40,017 nucleotides of DNA. Origin: Microcaldota archaeon (lineage in GTDB: Archaea > Micrarchaeota > Micrarchaeia > Anstonellales > Anstonellaceae). The stretch lies in contig JAOAKI010000011.1 in assembly GCA_026413765.1 (NCBI GenBank), forward strand, positions 1 through 40,017, written 5' to 3'. Within the stretch, counting starts at the first letter, position 1; every line of letters begins with the position of its first letter. Shown one piece after another: positions 21,009 through 27,810 of the stretch. The notes below the pieces were generated by a model. It was given only the letters and a program-made list of their open reading frames with translations, did not search any database and was not told where the DNA came from. A program made the translations under genes and the position numbers.

Positions 21009-23956
21009 TTCAACCCTCTTTTCCAATGCTCTTTCATCTTTTCAATCCCGACATCAATCAACTTCTCTTTTCCAAACTTTATCCTCAGCGCTTTTTCACC
21101 AATCACTTTTCCAATCTTGAGCATCTTTGCGCCTTTCATGATTGCCTTGAATCTGCCTTCTTTGCTTGGCTTCACCGACACTATGAATCTGCCTGCGCTT
21201 TCGGAAAACAGCAGCTGGTAAGGACGCATTTCTCTTGCTTGAGCAAGCTCGATTTCAGCGCCAACTTCTCCGCCCATGCAGCATTCTGCAAGCGCAACTG
21301 CCATCCCGCCTTCCGAGCAGTCATGGCAAGAAGAAATCAGCCCTTTTCTGATCGCCTTTTGCAGCTTTCTGTAAAGCGCAAGATTTTTCTTGAAATCCAC
21401 CTTTGGAACATTTGCCCCTACAAAACCTTTCATTGCATAATATTCCGACCCGCCAAGCTCGTTTTTCGTCTCGCCAAGCAAATATATCGAGTCGCCGGCG
21501 GACTTGAAGTCTGAAGTCTGGGCAAGCGTTATGTCCTCTATCTTGCCTATCGCAGAGATAAGCAATGTTGGCGGGACCGAGATTTTCCACTTGCCGAAGC
21601 GGTAGTCGTTTTTCATGCTGTCTTTTCCGGAAATGAGCGGCAGTCCATAGGTCATACAGGCATCATAAAGCCCACGGCATGCTTCCACCAGCTGAGCAAG
21701 CCTGTGCTTTCCTTCTGGGTTTTGCTGCGAATAGATTGGGTCTGCCCAGCAGAAATTGTCCAGCAATGCCAGATGCTCTAGCATGCCTCCAACTGCAACA
21801 TAGTTTCGCACTGCTTCATCTACCGCATTTGCAGCCATTTGGTAGCAGTCAATGTCAGAATAGCGCGGGCAGATGCCATTTGCCACAACCAGCCCTTCCT
21901 TTCTTTCTAAGAGAGGAGCAACTACCGCCCCGTCCGAGGGGCCATCCGCATTGGCACCACACAGCGGCTTTATCACGCTTGAGCCTTGAACTTCGTGGTC
22001 GTATTGCCTGATTATCTCTTCTTTTGAGCAGATGTTTGGTCTTGAAAGCAGGCAAAGCAAATCTTGTGAATAGTCTTGTTTTTGGAAGAGCTTTTCTGGC
22101 GGCTCGCTGAGCTTTTTCTTTTTTAGCTTGGCAGAAAGCTTCATCTGCGGCACGCCATTGTGCAAAAAGTCAATGCCAATATATGCCACTGTCTTTGCCC
22201 CATAAAGGACATGGAAAAATCCGCTGTTTGTGAATTCGCCCAGTTCTGAGACTTCCACACCCATCTGATATGCAAGCTGGACAAACTCCTGGGCTTTTTC
22301 TGGAGGCACTGCCACTGTCATTCGCTCCTGCGATTCAGAAAGCAAGATTTCCCAAGGGTCTAGCCCAGCGTATTTCAACGGCGCCCGGTCAAGATGCAGC
22401 CTTGCGCCTCCGCACATCTGCGCCATCTCTCCAACCGAAGATGAGAGCCCTCCTGCTCCATTGTCTTGTATGCAGCGGTAAAGCATCCTGTCTCTTGCCT
22501 GCAGCAGAAAATCCACCATCTTCTTTTGCGTGTAAGGGTCGCCAAGCTGGACAGCTGACACTGGCGATTCCTCGTGGAGCTCAACAGAAGAGAAAGTTGC
22601 GCCGTGGATGCCGTCTTTTCCTACCCTGCCGCCAACCATGAATATTTTGTCCCCTGCCATTATTGCTTTCTGGTGAGTCTTTTTGCCTCCAATTTCTTGA
22701 GGCATTATTCCGCAAGTGCCGCAATAAACAAGAGGCTTTCCAAGATAGCGCTCATCAAAGCAAATCGCTCCGTTCACTGTGGGGATGCCGCTTGCATTCC
22801 CGCCATTTGCGACTCCTGCCCTCACTCCTTCCATCACTTGCCTTGGGTGGAAAAGCTTCGGAGGGATTTCCCCCTCATAACTTGGAGGGGCAAAGCAGAA
22901 AACATCGGTGTTGAATATCGGCTTTGCGCCCAATCCAGCCGCAAGCACATCGCGGTTTACCCCCAATATGCCAGTAAGCGCACCTCCGAACGGATCGAGC
23001 GCTGAAGGCGTGTTGTGCGTTTCTACTTTCATTGCGATGTTCCAACCCGGGACAAATTCTATTATGCCGGCATTGTCGCTGAAAACCGAAACAAGCCATC
23101 TTTTTTTCTTGCGCAGCTTCTCAGTTGCCCCTTTTATGTAAGTCTTGAATAGAGAGTCGACAGTTTTTTTCCTGCCATGCTCAACCTTTATTTTCGCGTT
23201 GAAAATCTTGTGCTTGCAGTGCTCTGACCAAGTCTGTGCAATGCATTCTATTTCGGCATCGGTAGGGTTTGGTCCAAGCCCGACACACTTCCTTTCTGCC
23301 GCTATGCGAGGGTCGCGAAAATAAGCCTTTATCTTTTTCATCTCCTCCAAATTCAAAGAAAGAAGCCTCTGCCTTGAGATTTCCGCCAGCTTCTTGTCAG
23401 GCACATCGAGGTTAATGGTTTCCACTCGCCCTCCACCAGTTTGCTCAACTTTCGGTATGACTGTGCCAAAGCCTTCTTTTCCATATTCCTGGCTGCTTTT
23501 GACCTCAAACCGCTGTATGAGCTCGTTTGCAAGGATCCTTTTTGCAATCTCCTCAACTTGCCTTCTTGACAGGCTTCCACAGAAAAGATATTGTTTGCCA
23601 CTGTGCACCCCAGCTATTTTTTTCCCAAGCAAATCCTCTATCGCTTCTTTGCTTGTGTCGCCAGTGTTGTCTTTCACTTTCGGCTTGAAGCATACAAATG
23701 CCGCGAAATCAAAATCTTGCGCGCCAAAAAGAGGAGCATTAATCGAAAACAACTCTGTAACTGGGTCGGCAAAAAGCTCCTTGCCCAATAGCTCAAGCTC
23801 GCTTGTCTGCAAGTCCTCATCGATCGCATAAACACTGACCACTCTGATTTTTTTGCATTCTGCAATCTTTAGCTCTTCTTTCACCCTCCTGAGCAATGCC
23901 TCGCCAACCGGGTCCTCAAGTTCGGGCTTGACGCCCACCTCAATCCTGCAAGCCAT
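21005..23956 (-). CDS. purL: FGAM synthase large subunit, PurS-PurL fusion
   Basis: ATP-dependent amidation of FGAR to FGAM. 983 residues against about 720-760 for the small PurL. The extra N-terminal 170 residues look like two PurS-type modules (RIEVGVKPELEDPVGEALLRR, and FVCFKPKVKDNTGDTSKEAIED with RRQVEEIAKRILANELIQRF). PurL core: TDAEIECIAQTWSEHCKHK, METHNTPSALDPFGGALTGI with slightly different first residues (KVETHNTPS), GVANGGNASGIPTVNGAI, DNGAGGLSSSVGEMA, and a second half with SGKDSMKNDY and CHDCSEGGMAVALAE. No C-terminal glutaminase; purQ is separate, downstream. This split (PurSL plus PurQ) is known in some bacteria. GGGTGA precedes the ATG. Confidence 0.94.
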   Translation of the reverse strand: MACRIEVGVKPELEDPVGEALLRRVKEELKIAECKKIRVVSVYAIDEDLQTSELELLGKELFADPVTELFSINAPLFGAQDFDFAAFVCFKPKVKDNTGDTSKEAIEDLLGKKIAGVHSGKQYLFCGSLSRRQVEEIAKRILANELIQRFEVKSSQEYGKEGFGTVIPKVEQTGGGRVETINLDVPDKKLAEISRQRLLSLNLEEMKKIKAYFRDPRIAAERKCVGLGPNPTDAEIECIAQTWSEHCKHKIFNAKIKVEHGRKKTVDSLFKTYIKGATEKLRKKKRWLVSVFSDNAGIIEFVPGWNIAMKVETHNTPSALDPFGGALTGILGVNRDVLAAGLGAKPIFNTDVFCFAPPSYEGEIPPKLFHPRQVMEGVRAGVANGGNASGIPTVNGAICFDERYLGKPLVYCGTCGIMPQEIGGKKTHQKAIMAGDKIFMVGGRVGKDGIHGATFSSVELHEESPVSAVQLGDPYTQKKMVDFLLQARDRMLYRCIQDNGAGGLSSSVGEMAQMCGGARLHLDRAPLKYAGLDPWEILLSESQERMTVAVPPEKAQEFVQLAYQMGVEVSELGEFTNSGFFHVLYGAKTVAYIGIDFLHNGVPQMKLSAKLKKKKLSEPPEKLFQKQDYSQDLLCLLSRPNICSKEEIIRQYDHEVQGSSVIKPLCGANADGPSDGAVVAPLLERKEGLVVANGICPRYSDIDCYQMAANAVDEAVRNYVAVGGMLEHLALLDNFCWADPIYSQQNPEGKHRLAQLVEACRGLYDACMTYGLPLISGKDSMKNDYRFGKWKISVPPTLLISAIGKIEDITLAQTSDFKSAGDSIYLLGETKNELGGSEYYAMKGFVGANVPKVDFKKNLALYRKLQKAIRKGLISSCHDCSEGGMAVALAECCMGGEVGAEIELAQAREMRPYQLLFSESAGRFIVSVKPSKEGRFKAIMKGAKMLKIGKVIGEKALRIKFGKEKLIDVGIEKMKEHWKRGLK

Positions 23957-23980
23957 TATGCCTTCACCCTGCCTCTAAAT

Positions 23981-24000
23981 ATACTACAGTATTTATAAGA
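23981..24000 (-). promoter_or_regulatory. purL promoter with adjacent palindrome
   Basis: On the minus strand CTTATAAAT (23992-24000) is the TATA box, about 40 nt before the purL ATG. Directly after it comes the palindrome ATACTGTAGTAT (23981-23992), whose core ACTGTAGTA matches ACAGTAGTA at the first purP promoter in the same position relative to the TATA box. Candidate operator for a purine regulator. Confidence 0.45.
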
Positions 24001-24015
24001 AGTTCCCTACCCCTC

Positions 24016-24025
24016 TTTTAGAAAC
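24016..24025 (+). promoter_or_regulatory. Weak TATA-like box of tRNA-Pro
   Basis: TTTTAGAAAC lies about 28 nt before the tRNA 5' end (24048), the usual archaeal distance, but departs from the TTTAAA pattern. TTTATAAG at 23992 is the stronger match but 50 nt away and is used by purL on the other strand. Confidence 0.3.
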
Positions 24026-24047
24026 CTTGCAAAACGAAGCCAAAAAA

Positions 24048-24142
24048 GGGGGAATGGGCTAACCTGGTATGCTGCCAGCTTTGGGCCAGTGCCTTGCACT
24101 GCAAGAAAGCTGGTGATCTGAGTTCAAATCTCAGTTCCCCCA
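24048..24142 (+). tRNA. trnP(ugg): tRNA-Pro(UGG) with canonical intron
   Basis: 95-nt gene. Acceptor GGGGGAA (24048-24054) pairs with TTCCCCC (24135-24141), discriminator A 24142, CCA not encoded. The D arm has GG at 24066-24067. Anticodon stem CCAGC (24075-24079) pairs with GCTGG (24109-24113); the loop reads TTTGGG then A, giving anticodon UGG. T arm CTGAG-TTCAAAT-CTCAG. A 22-nt intron follows position 37. Mature length 73 nt. The dus gene begins 23 nt downstream without its own TATA box. Confidence 0.95.
24086..24107 (+). other. Canonical tRNA intron (37/38)
   Basis: 22 nt with a complete bulge-helix-bulge. Central helix TTTG (24080-24083) pairs with CAAG (24102-24105); bulge one GGC (24084-24086); inner stem CAGTGC/GCACTG (24087-24092 with 24096-24101) with a CTT loop; bulge two AAA (24106-24108). 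Cuts after the second bulge base release exactly this segment. Confidence 0.92.
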
Positions 24143-24165
24143 CTCTTGTGCTGCGGTGCTTTGCA

Positions 24166-25128
24166 ATGAAATTCGGAAATGCTTCTTTTTCTGGGAAATT
24201 CGTCCTTGGGCCAATGGCAGGCTATACCGACATGGCATTCAGGCTGCTTTGCAGGAGGGCAGGGGCAGCGATGGCATTCACCGAGTTTGCGAATGCGATT
24301 GCCATCTGCCGCAAGTCCAAGGCAGCTCTGAAGCTGATCCAGACCTGCAAAGAAGAGATGCCGGCAGGTATACAGATTTTCGGCCCTGACGAATACTGGC
24401 TGGCGCAAGCTTGCAGGGAGATTTCCCAGCTTGCTTCTTCTGGCTATCTGCATGCTGCCTGCATTGATTTGAATTTCGGCTGCCCTGCGCCTTCGGTCGT
24501 GAAAGCCAAGTCAGGCGCATATCTTTTGCAATTTCCAAAGAAAATAGGGCAAATCGTGCAAGCATGCGTCAAGGCAAGCCAGCTTCCGATAACATGCAAA
24601 ATCCGCGCGGGCTGGTCCTACAACAATGTGGTTGAGATAGCAAAAATCATACAGCAGTCAGGAGCGCAAGGGATTACAGTTCATTGGCGGCTTGCCAAAG
24701 AAAATAGGCGGCTTACCGAAAGCTGGAAAAGGCTTGAGCCGCTGAAAGGCGAGCTTGCCATTCCCGTTATTGGGAACGGCGGCGCCTATTCTCCCCAAGA
24801 TGCAGTTCGGCTTTTGGAAGAGACTGGGTGCGACGCGTATATGATCTCTTCCGCAGCGCTTGGCAACCCTGCAATTTTTGCGCAAGCAAACGCCTTGCTG
24901 GAGCGAAAGCCTATGCCCGCTTGCAGCCACAAAGACAAGCTGGGCTATTTTTTTGATTATGTCAAATGCGCGCAACAACTTGGCATTCTTTCCCCAAAAA
25001 GAATGAAAGCGCACGCCCTCTGCTTCCTAAAGGGCATCCCTGACTCAAAAAAGGCAAAAATCTTGCTCAGCTGCGCAAAAACAGAAGAAGAAATCCTTGA
25101 AATCATGCAGTCTTTCTACAAAAAATAG
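24166..25128 (+). CDS. dus: tRNA-dihydrouridine synthase family protein
   Basis: FMN-dependent enzyme that reduces uridines, usually in the D loop of tRNA. 320 residues. Seen: the opening LGPMAGYTDMAFRLLCRRAG, the strand IQIFGPDEYW, the catalytic segment DLNFGCPAP with its cysteine, CKIRAGW, QGITVHWR (usual family form is ITVHGR), and the FMN phosphate region VIGNGGAYS and AALGNPAIF. ATG 24166 follows GGTG by 7 nt; a longer frame would read through the tRNA-Pro gene and is rejected. Its position right behind a tRNA gene suggests joint transcription. Confidence 0.88.
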   Translation: MKFGNASFSGKFVLGPMAGYTDMAFRLLCRRAGAAMAFTEFANAIAICRKSKAALKLIQTCKEEMPAGIQIFGPDEYWLAQACREISQLASSGYLHAACIDLNFGCPAPSVVKAKSGAYLLQFPKKIGQIVQACVKASQLPITCKIRAGWSYNNVVEIAKIIQQSGAQGITVHWRLAKENRRLTESWKRLEPLKGELAIPVIGNGGAYSPQDAVRLLEETGCDAYMISSAALGNPAIFAQANALLERKPMPACSHKDKLGYFFDYVKCAQQLGILSPKRMKAHALCFLKGIPDSKKAKILLSCAKTEEEILEIMQSFYKK

Positions 25129-25134
25129 AAAGCT

Positions 25135-25144
25135 CTAAATAATC
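25135..25144 (+). promoter_or_regulatory. TATA box of the flavoprotein reductase gene
   Basis: CTAAATAATC is about 24 nt before the ATG at 25163, with no GGTG site, consistent with a leaderless mRNA. Confidence 0.4.
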
Positions 25145-25162
25145 TAGCTAGCTATTTTCATC

Positions 25163-25861
25163 ATGGAATTCAAGCCATACAGGATCGTTGAGATTGTCAA
25201 CGAAGCACAAGATGTTCGAACCTTCAAGATACTTCCTGTGAAAGGCGAGCTTCCTTCATACCAGCCAGGCCATTTTTTCCTTCTGCAGCTTCCAGATGGG
25301 ACAGGCAAGACGACGCACCGCCCATATTCAGCCGCCTCGCATCCTGATCAAAAAGAGCTTTGGTTTTGCGTGAAAAACAAAGGCTTTTTCCCTTCCCTTT
25401 TGTGGAAGCTGAATGTGGGCGACCTTATCGGCCTTGATGGGCCGTATGGCCTCTTTTTGCTTTCGAAAGACGACAAGAAAAGAGTATTCATAGGGGGCGG
25501 CGTCGGAATCTCTGCTCTCCGCAGCATGATTTTGCAGACGATTAAAGAGAACATGCCTTGCTGGCTTTTCCATTCGGCGCACACAAAAGAAGGCTTGGTT
25601 TATTTTGATGAAATGCAAAAGCTTTCAGCCCAGCATCAAAACTTTGTTTTTTTCCCGTCAATTTCAGGAGAGGAAGCCCCCCCTGGCTGGCAGGGTCTGA
25701 AAGGAAGAATTTCGCTCCAGTCTTTGCTTGACAAGCTTGGTACTCTTGAAGGGATGTCGTTTTATCTGTGTGGAAGCAAAGAGATGGTCGGCGCTCTTGC
25801 CTCCTCTTTAGCCTCAGCAGGCGTGCCAAAAGAGCGAATCAAAAAAGATGAATGGGGCTAA
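25163..25861 (+). CDS. FAD/NAD(P)-binding oxidoreductase (ferredoxin reductase fold)
   Basis: 232-residue ferredoxin-NADP reductase-fold protein. Seen: FAD-binding HRPYSAAS (RxYS), the second flavin segment GPYGLFLL, the nucleotide-binding GGGVGISALRSM, and the C-terminal FYLCGSKEMV. There is no cysteine cluster at the C-terminus, so it is not the 2Fe-2S PyrK subunit of dihydroorotate dehydrogenase, although pyrE and pyrF lie 4 kb away. It probably moves electrons between NAD(P)H and a flavin or ferredoxin partner that I cannot name. It converges with the GNAT gene with a 4-nt CTAA overlap. Confidence 0.8.
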   Translation: MEFKPYRIVEIVNEAQDVRTFKILPVKGELPSYQPGHFFLLQLPDGTGKTTHRPYSAASHPDQKELWFCVKNKGFFPSLLWKLNVGDLIGLDGPYGLFLLSKDDKKRVFIGGGVGISALRSMILQTIKENMPCWLFHSAHTKEGLVYFDEMQKLSAQHQNFVFFPSISGEEAPPGWQGLKGRISLQSLLDKLGTLEGMSFYLCGSKEMVGALASSLASAGVPKERIKKDEWG

Positions 25862-26295
25862 TTTGCCCTTTTTCTTACCAGCAAAATTACATCGCCTGCC
25901 CTTTTTTCAAAAAACCCGAAATGCAAATAAAGCTTTGCCGCCGTGTAGTTCGTGGCGCGGACTTTCAGATAAGTTGTCTGAATCCCTTTTTTGTCTATGT
26001 GGTAGAGCGCTTCTGCAAGGAGTTTTGATCCAACACCGTGCTCTCGATAATGCGCAAGAACTCCCAAGCCTGCGATATAGCATGTTTTTTTCCTTATGCG
26101 GTAGTGGCAAAAGCCGATAGGGATTTGGTTTTTTTCCGCAATCAAAAAATAGTCGCCAGGCATTATCCTGTTTCTTGCTTTTGGGAAAATAGTTGCAATC
26201 AGGCTGCGCACATTTTCCATGTCTTTCTTTCTTGCCCGCCTTACCACAAATGCCGAAAAGAAGTCTTCATAAATTTCTTGGTCTTCTTGCAGCAA
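25858..26295 (-). CDS. GNAT-family N-acetyltransferase
   Basis: 145-residue acetyltransferase. Seen: a strand YFLIAEKNQIPIGFCHYRI, the core strand IAGLGVLAHY, the acetyl-CoA pyrophosphate loop REHGVGSKLL, then TTYLKVRATNYTAAKLYLHFGF, a RimI-like ending. The substrate may be a protein N-terminus or a small molecule. The start is a TTG with AGGTGG 6 nt upstream. It is last in an operon nop5-metallophosphoesterase-GNAT (10-nt gap). Confidence 0.82.
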   Translation of the reverse strand: MLQEDQEIYEDFFSAFVVRRARKKDMENVRSLIATIFPKARNRIMPGDYFLIAEKNQIPIGFCHYRIRKKTCYIAGLGVLAHYREHGVGSKLLAEALYHIDKKGIQTTYLKVRATNYTAAKLYLHFGFFEKRAGDVILLVRKRAN

Positions 26296-26305
26296 TGCCG
26301 ACCAC

Positions 26306-26935
26306 CTAAAGCTGGATGAAGCTCACTTTGATTTCTTCCTTAATTTCTATCTGGGCAGCCGAAAGCTTTGCTGCAGGCGCAAGCTTCACCACCAGCGTCT
26401 CCCCCAGCATCTGCTTTCCTTCATGCTCATGGATGTGCCCGCAAATAAGCAATATCGGCTTCTTCATCTCTACAAATTTTCTTAGAGCCTTGCTCCCTAC
26501 GTTCAGCGAACCGACTGAGTCAAAAGCCCCATAGGGCGGGGGATGCGCCACCACTATCGAAAACTCATCCATGCCTGTCTTTGAAAGCACGCCTTCTATC
26601 TCTTCTTCCGAAAGTTCGCTTGGAGTCCCGAAAGGAGTCTTGTTGCTGCCGCCCAAGCCAACCAAATTCCACTCCCCAACTTTCACTTTCCTGCCATGCA
26701 AAGAGACACCCATCCTCTCAAGCTCTTGCAGCACTTCAGGCGGATCCATGTTGCCATGCACCGCAAAAGCATTTGGGAAAAGTCCAACCACCTCTCTTGC
26801 GTAGGAAACCGGGCCATTGTTTGTCAAATCGCCTGCAAAAAGCACCAAGTCGTACCTTTTTGTAAGCGAAATTGCCTTTAGCCTGTCTAATATCTCCTCT
26901 TCTGCATGCAAATCAGAAAGTGCCAAAATTTTCAT
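26306..26935 (-). CDS. Calcineurin-like metallophosphoesterase
   Basis: 209 residues with all five metal motifs in order: SDLHAEE (the usual DxH), FAGDLTNNG, HGNMD, VVAHPPPYG and CGHIHEHEG. Single-domain cytosolic phosphoesterase or nuclease of the type seen in many archaea; natural substrate unknown. GGAGTGA precedes the ATG by 4 nt. It lies 4 nt after the Nop5-like gene. Confidence 0.88.
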   Translation of the reverse strand: MKILALSDLHAEEEILDRLKAISLTKRYDLVLFAGDLTNNGPVSYAREVVGLFPNAFAVHGNMDPPEVLQELERMGVSLHGRKVKVGEWNLVGLGGSNKTPFGTPSELSEEEIEGVLSKTGMDEFSIVVAHPPPYGAFDSVGSLNVGSKALRKFVEMKKPILLICGHIHEHEGKQMLGETLVVKLAPAAKLSAAQIEIKEEIKVSFIQL

Positions 26936-26939
26936 AGAC

Positions 26940-27728
26940 TCACTCCTTTTGAAGAATCCTTTTCATTTGGGCATCAAGCTTTGCTTTCAGCTTCTCGGCT
27001 ATGAAATTTCCAGTGATTGCGTCCGCTTTGCAAGCAATTGCGATTTTTGCCGCCAGCGCCCTTGCAAGCTTGCCACGCAACTTTCGCGGTGATTTGCTTA
27101 TTAGCGGGTGCTGGAAAATCAAGCCGTGCTTTGGCGGCTTACTGCCTGTTTTCAGGTGCTTGAAGAGCGCTTTTTCTGCGCCAAGCACCTGGATTGTGCT
27201 TGAGGGAAGCAAAACCAGCCTCTTTAGCCCGCCTGCCTGCGCAACGAGTTTGGCTGCAAGCGAGGGTCCTGCAACATATGCCATGTTTGGGCATATTTTG
27301 TTTGCAAGGGCTTCTTGGTATTTTTCAATCTCATCCCTCAATTTCCAAAGCAGCTGGAGCTGGGCTGCAAGCTGCCTAATCTGCTTGAGGTCCTCTTGCG
27401 ACAGCTTTGCCCCGATTGAGCTTTTTGCTTTTTGTATGATCGATTGCGCCTGCTGGCCAAATGCCATCTCAATTTCCTTTTGGTCCAAATTTTCCCTGTC
27501 AATGACCAGCACCCCTTGCACAAATTTGGCAGGGTCGTTTGTTTTGAATTCTGGAAAATAGACACCATACCATTCGACAAGCCTTTCAAACAGCAAATTT
27601 GATACCCTGTTGAGCTCATCAATCGCAGAGACTGTATGAATCAAAAGCAGGTCAGGCGAGCTTATCGCATCTTGCACCTTAAGCTTTGCCTTTTTGATGA
27701 ATTCTTCACGCACAGACGAGACTGCCAT
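26940..27728 (-). CDS. nop5: Nop5/Nop56-family C/D box RNP protein, short form
   Basis: Core protein of the C/D box sRNP that guides 2'-O-methylation. 262 residues from ATG 27728 (GGTG 6 nt upstream), 275 from ATG 27767. Seen: the coiled-coil entry DLLLIHTVSAIDELNRVSNL, LLFERLVEWYGVYFPE, and a full NOP domain with CPNMAYVAGPSLAAKLVAQA, SSTIQVLGAEKALFKHL, KHGLIFQHPLI and RGKLARALAAKIAIA. Missing: the N-terminal roughly 110-residue domain that binds fibrillarin in normal archaeal Nop5; an in-frame stop lies about 10 codons before the first ATG, so the gap is real in this sequence. Fibrillarin is not adjacent. Confidence 0.88.
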   Translation of the reverse strand: MAVSSVREEFIKKAKLKVQDAISSPDLLLIHTVSAIDELNRVSNLLFERLVEWYGVYFPEFKTNDPAKFVQGVLVIDRENLDQKEIEMAFGQQAQSIIQKAKSSIGAKLSQEDLKQIRQLAAQLQLLWKLRDEIEKYQEALANKICPNMAYVAGPSLAAKLVAQAGGLKRLVLLPSSTIQVLGAEKALFKHLKTGSKPPKHGLIFQHPLISKSPRKLRGKLARALAAKIAIACKADAITGNFIAEKLKAKLDAQMKRILQKE

Positions 27729-27778
27729 TTCACGCACCTTTTCTTCTTTTACCCTAATCATTATCATTTTTCTCAGAA

Positions 27779-27788
27779 CGTTTAAAGA
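27779..27788. promoter_or_regulatory. TTTAAA box between nop5 and glyS
   Basis: CGTTTAAAGA is about 28 nt before the glyS ATG (27811, leaderless) and about 54 nt before the nop5 ATG 27728, which has a GGTG site. It is the only TATA-like sequence in the gap and is palindromic at its core, so it may serve both genes. Confidence 0.45.
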
Positions 27789-27810
27789 CCTTCTCTAAGA
27801 CAAACAAACT

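Noticed and set aside
20624-21514. Long plus-strand open frame (296 codons)
   Set aside because: Antisense to purL and purQ, Phe/Ser/His-rich shadow composition, no domain.
24094-24165. N-terminal extension of dus
   Set aside because: It would translate the 3' half of tRNA-Pro; the ATG at 24166 has a proper ribosome-binding site.
25163-25861. PyrK subunit of dihydroorotate dehydrogenase
   Set aside because: The C-terminal cysteine cluster for the 2Fe-2S centre is absent and no pyrD is adjacent.
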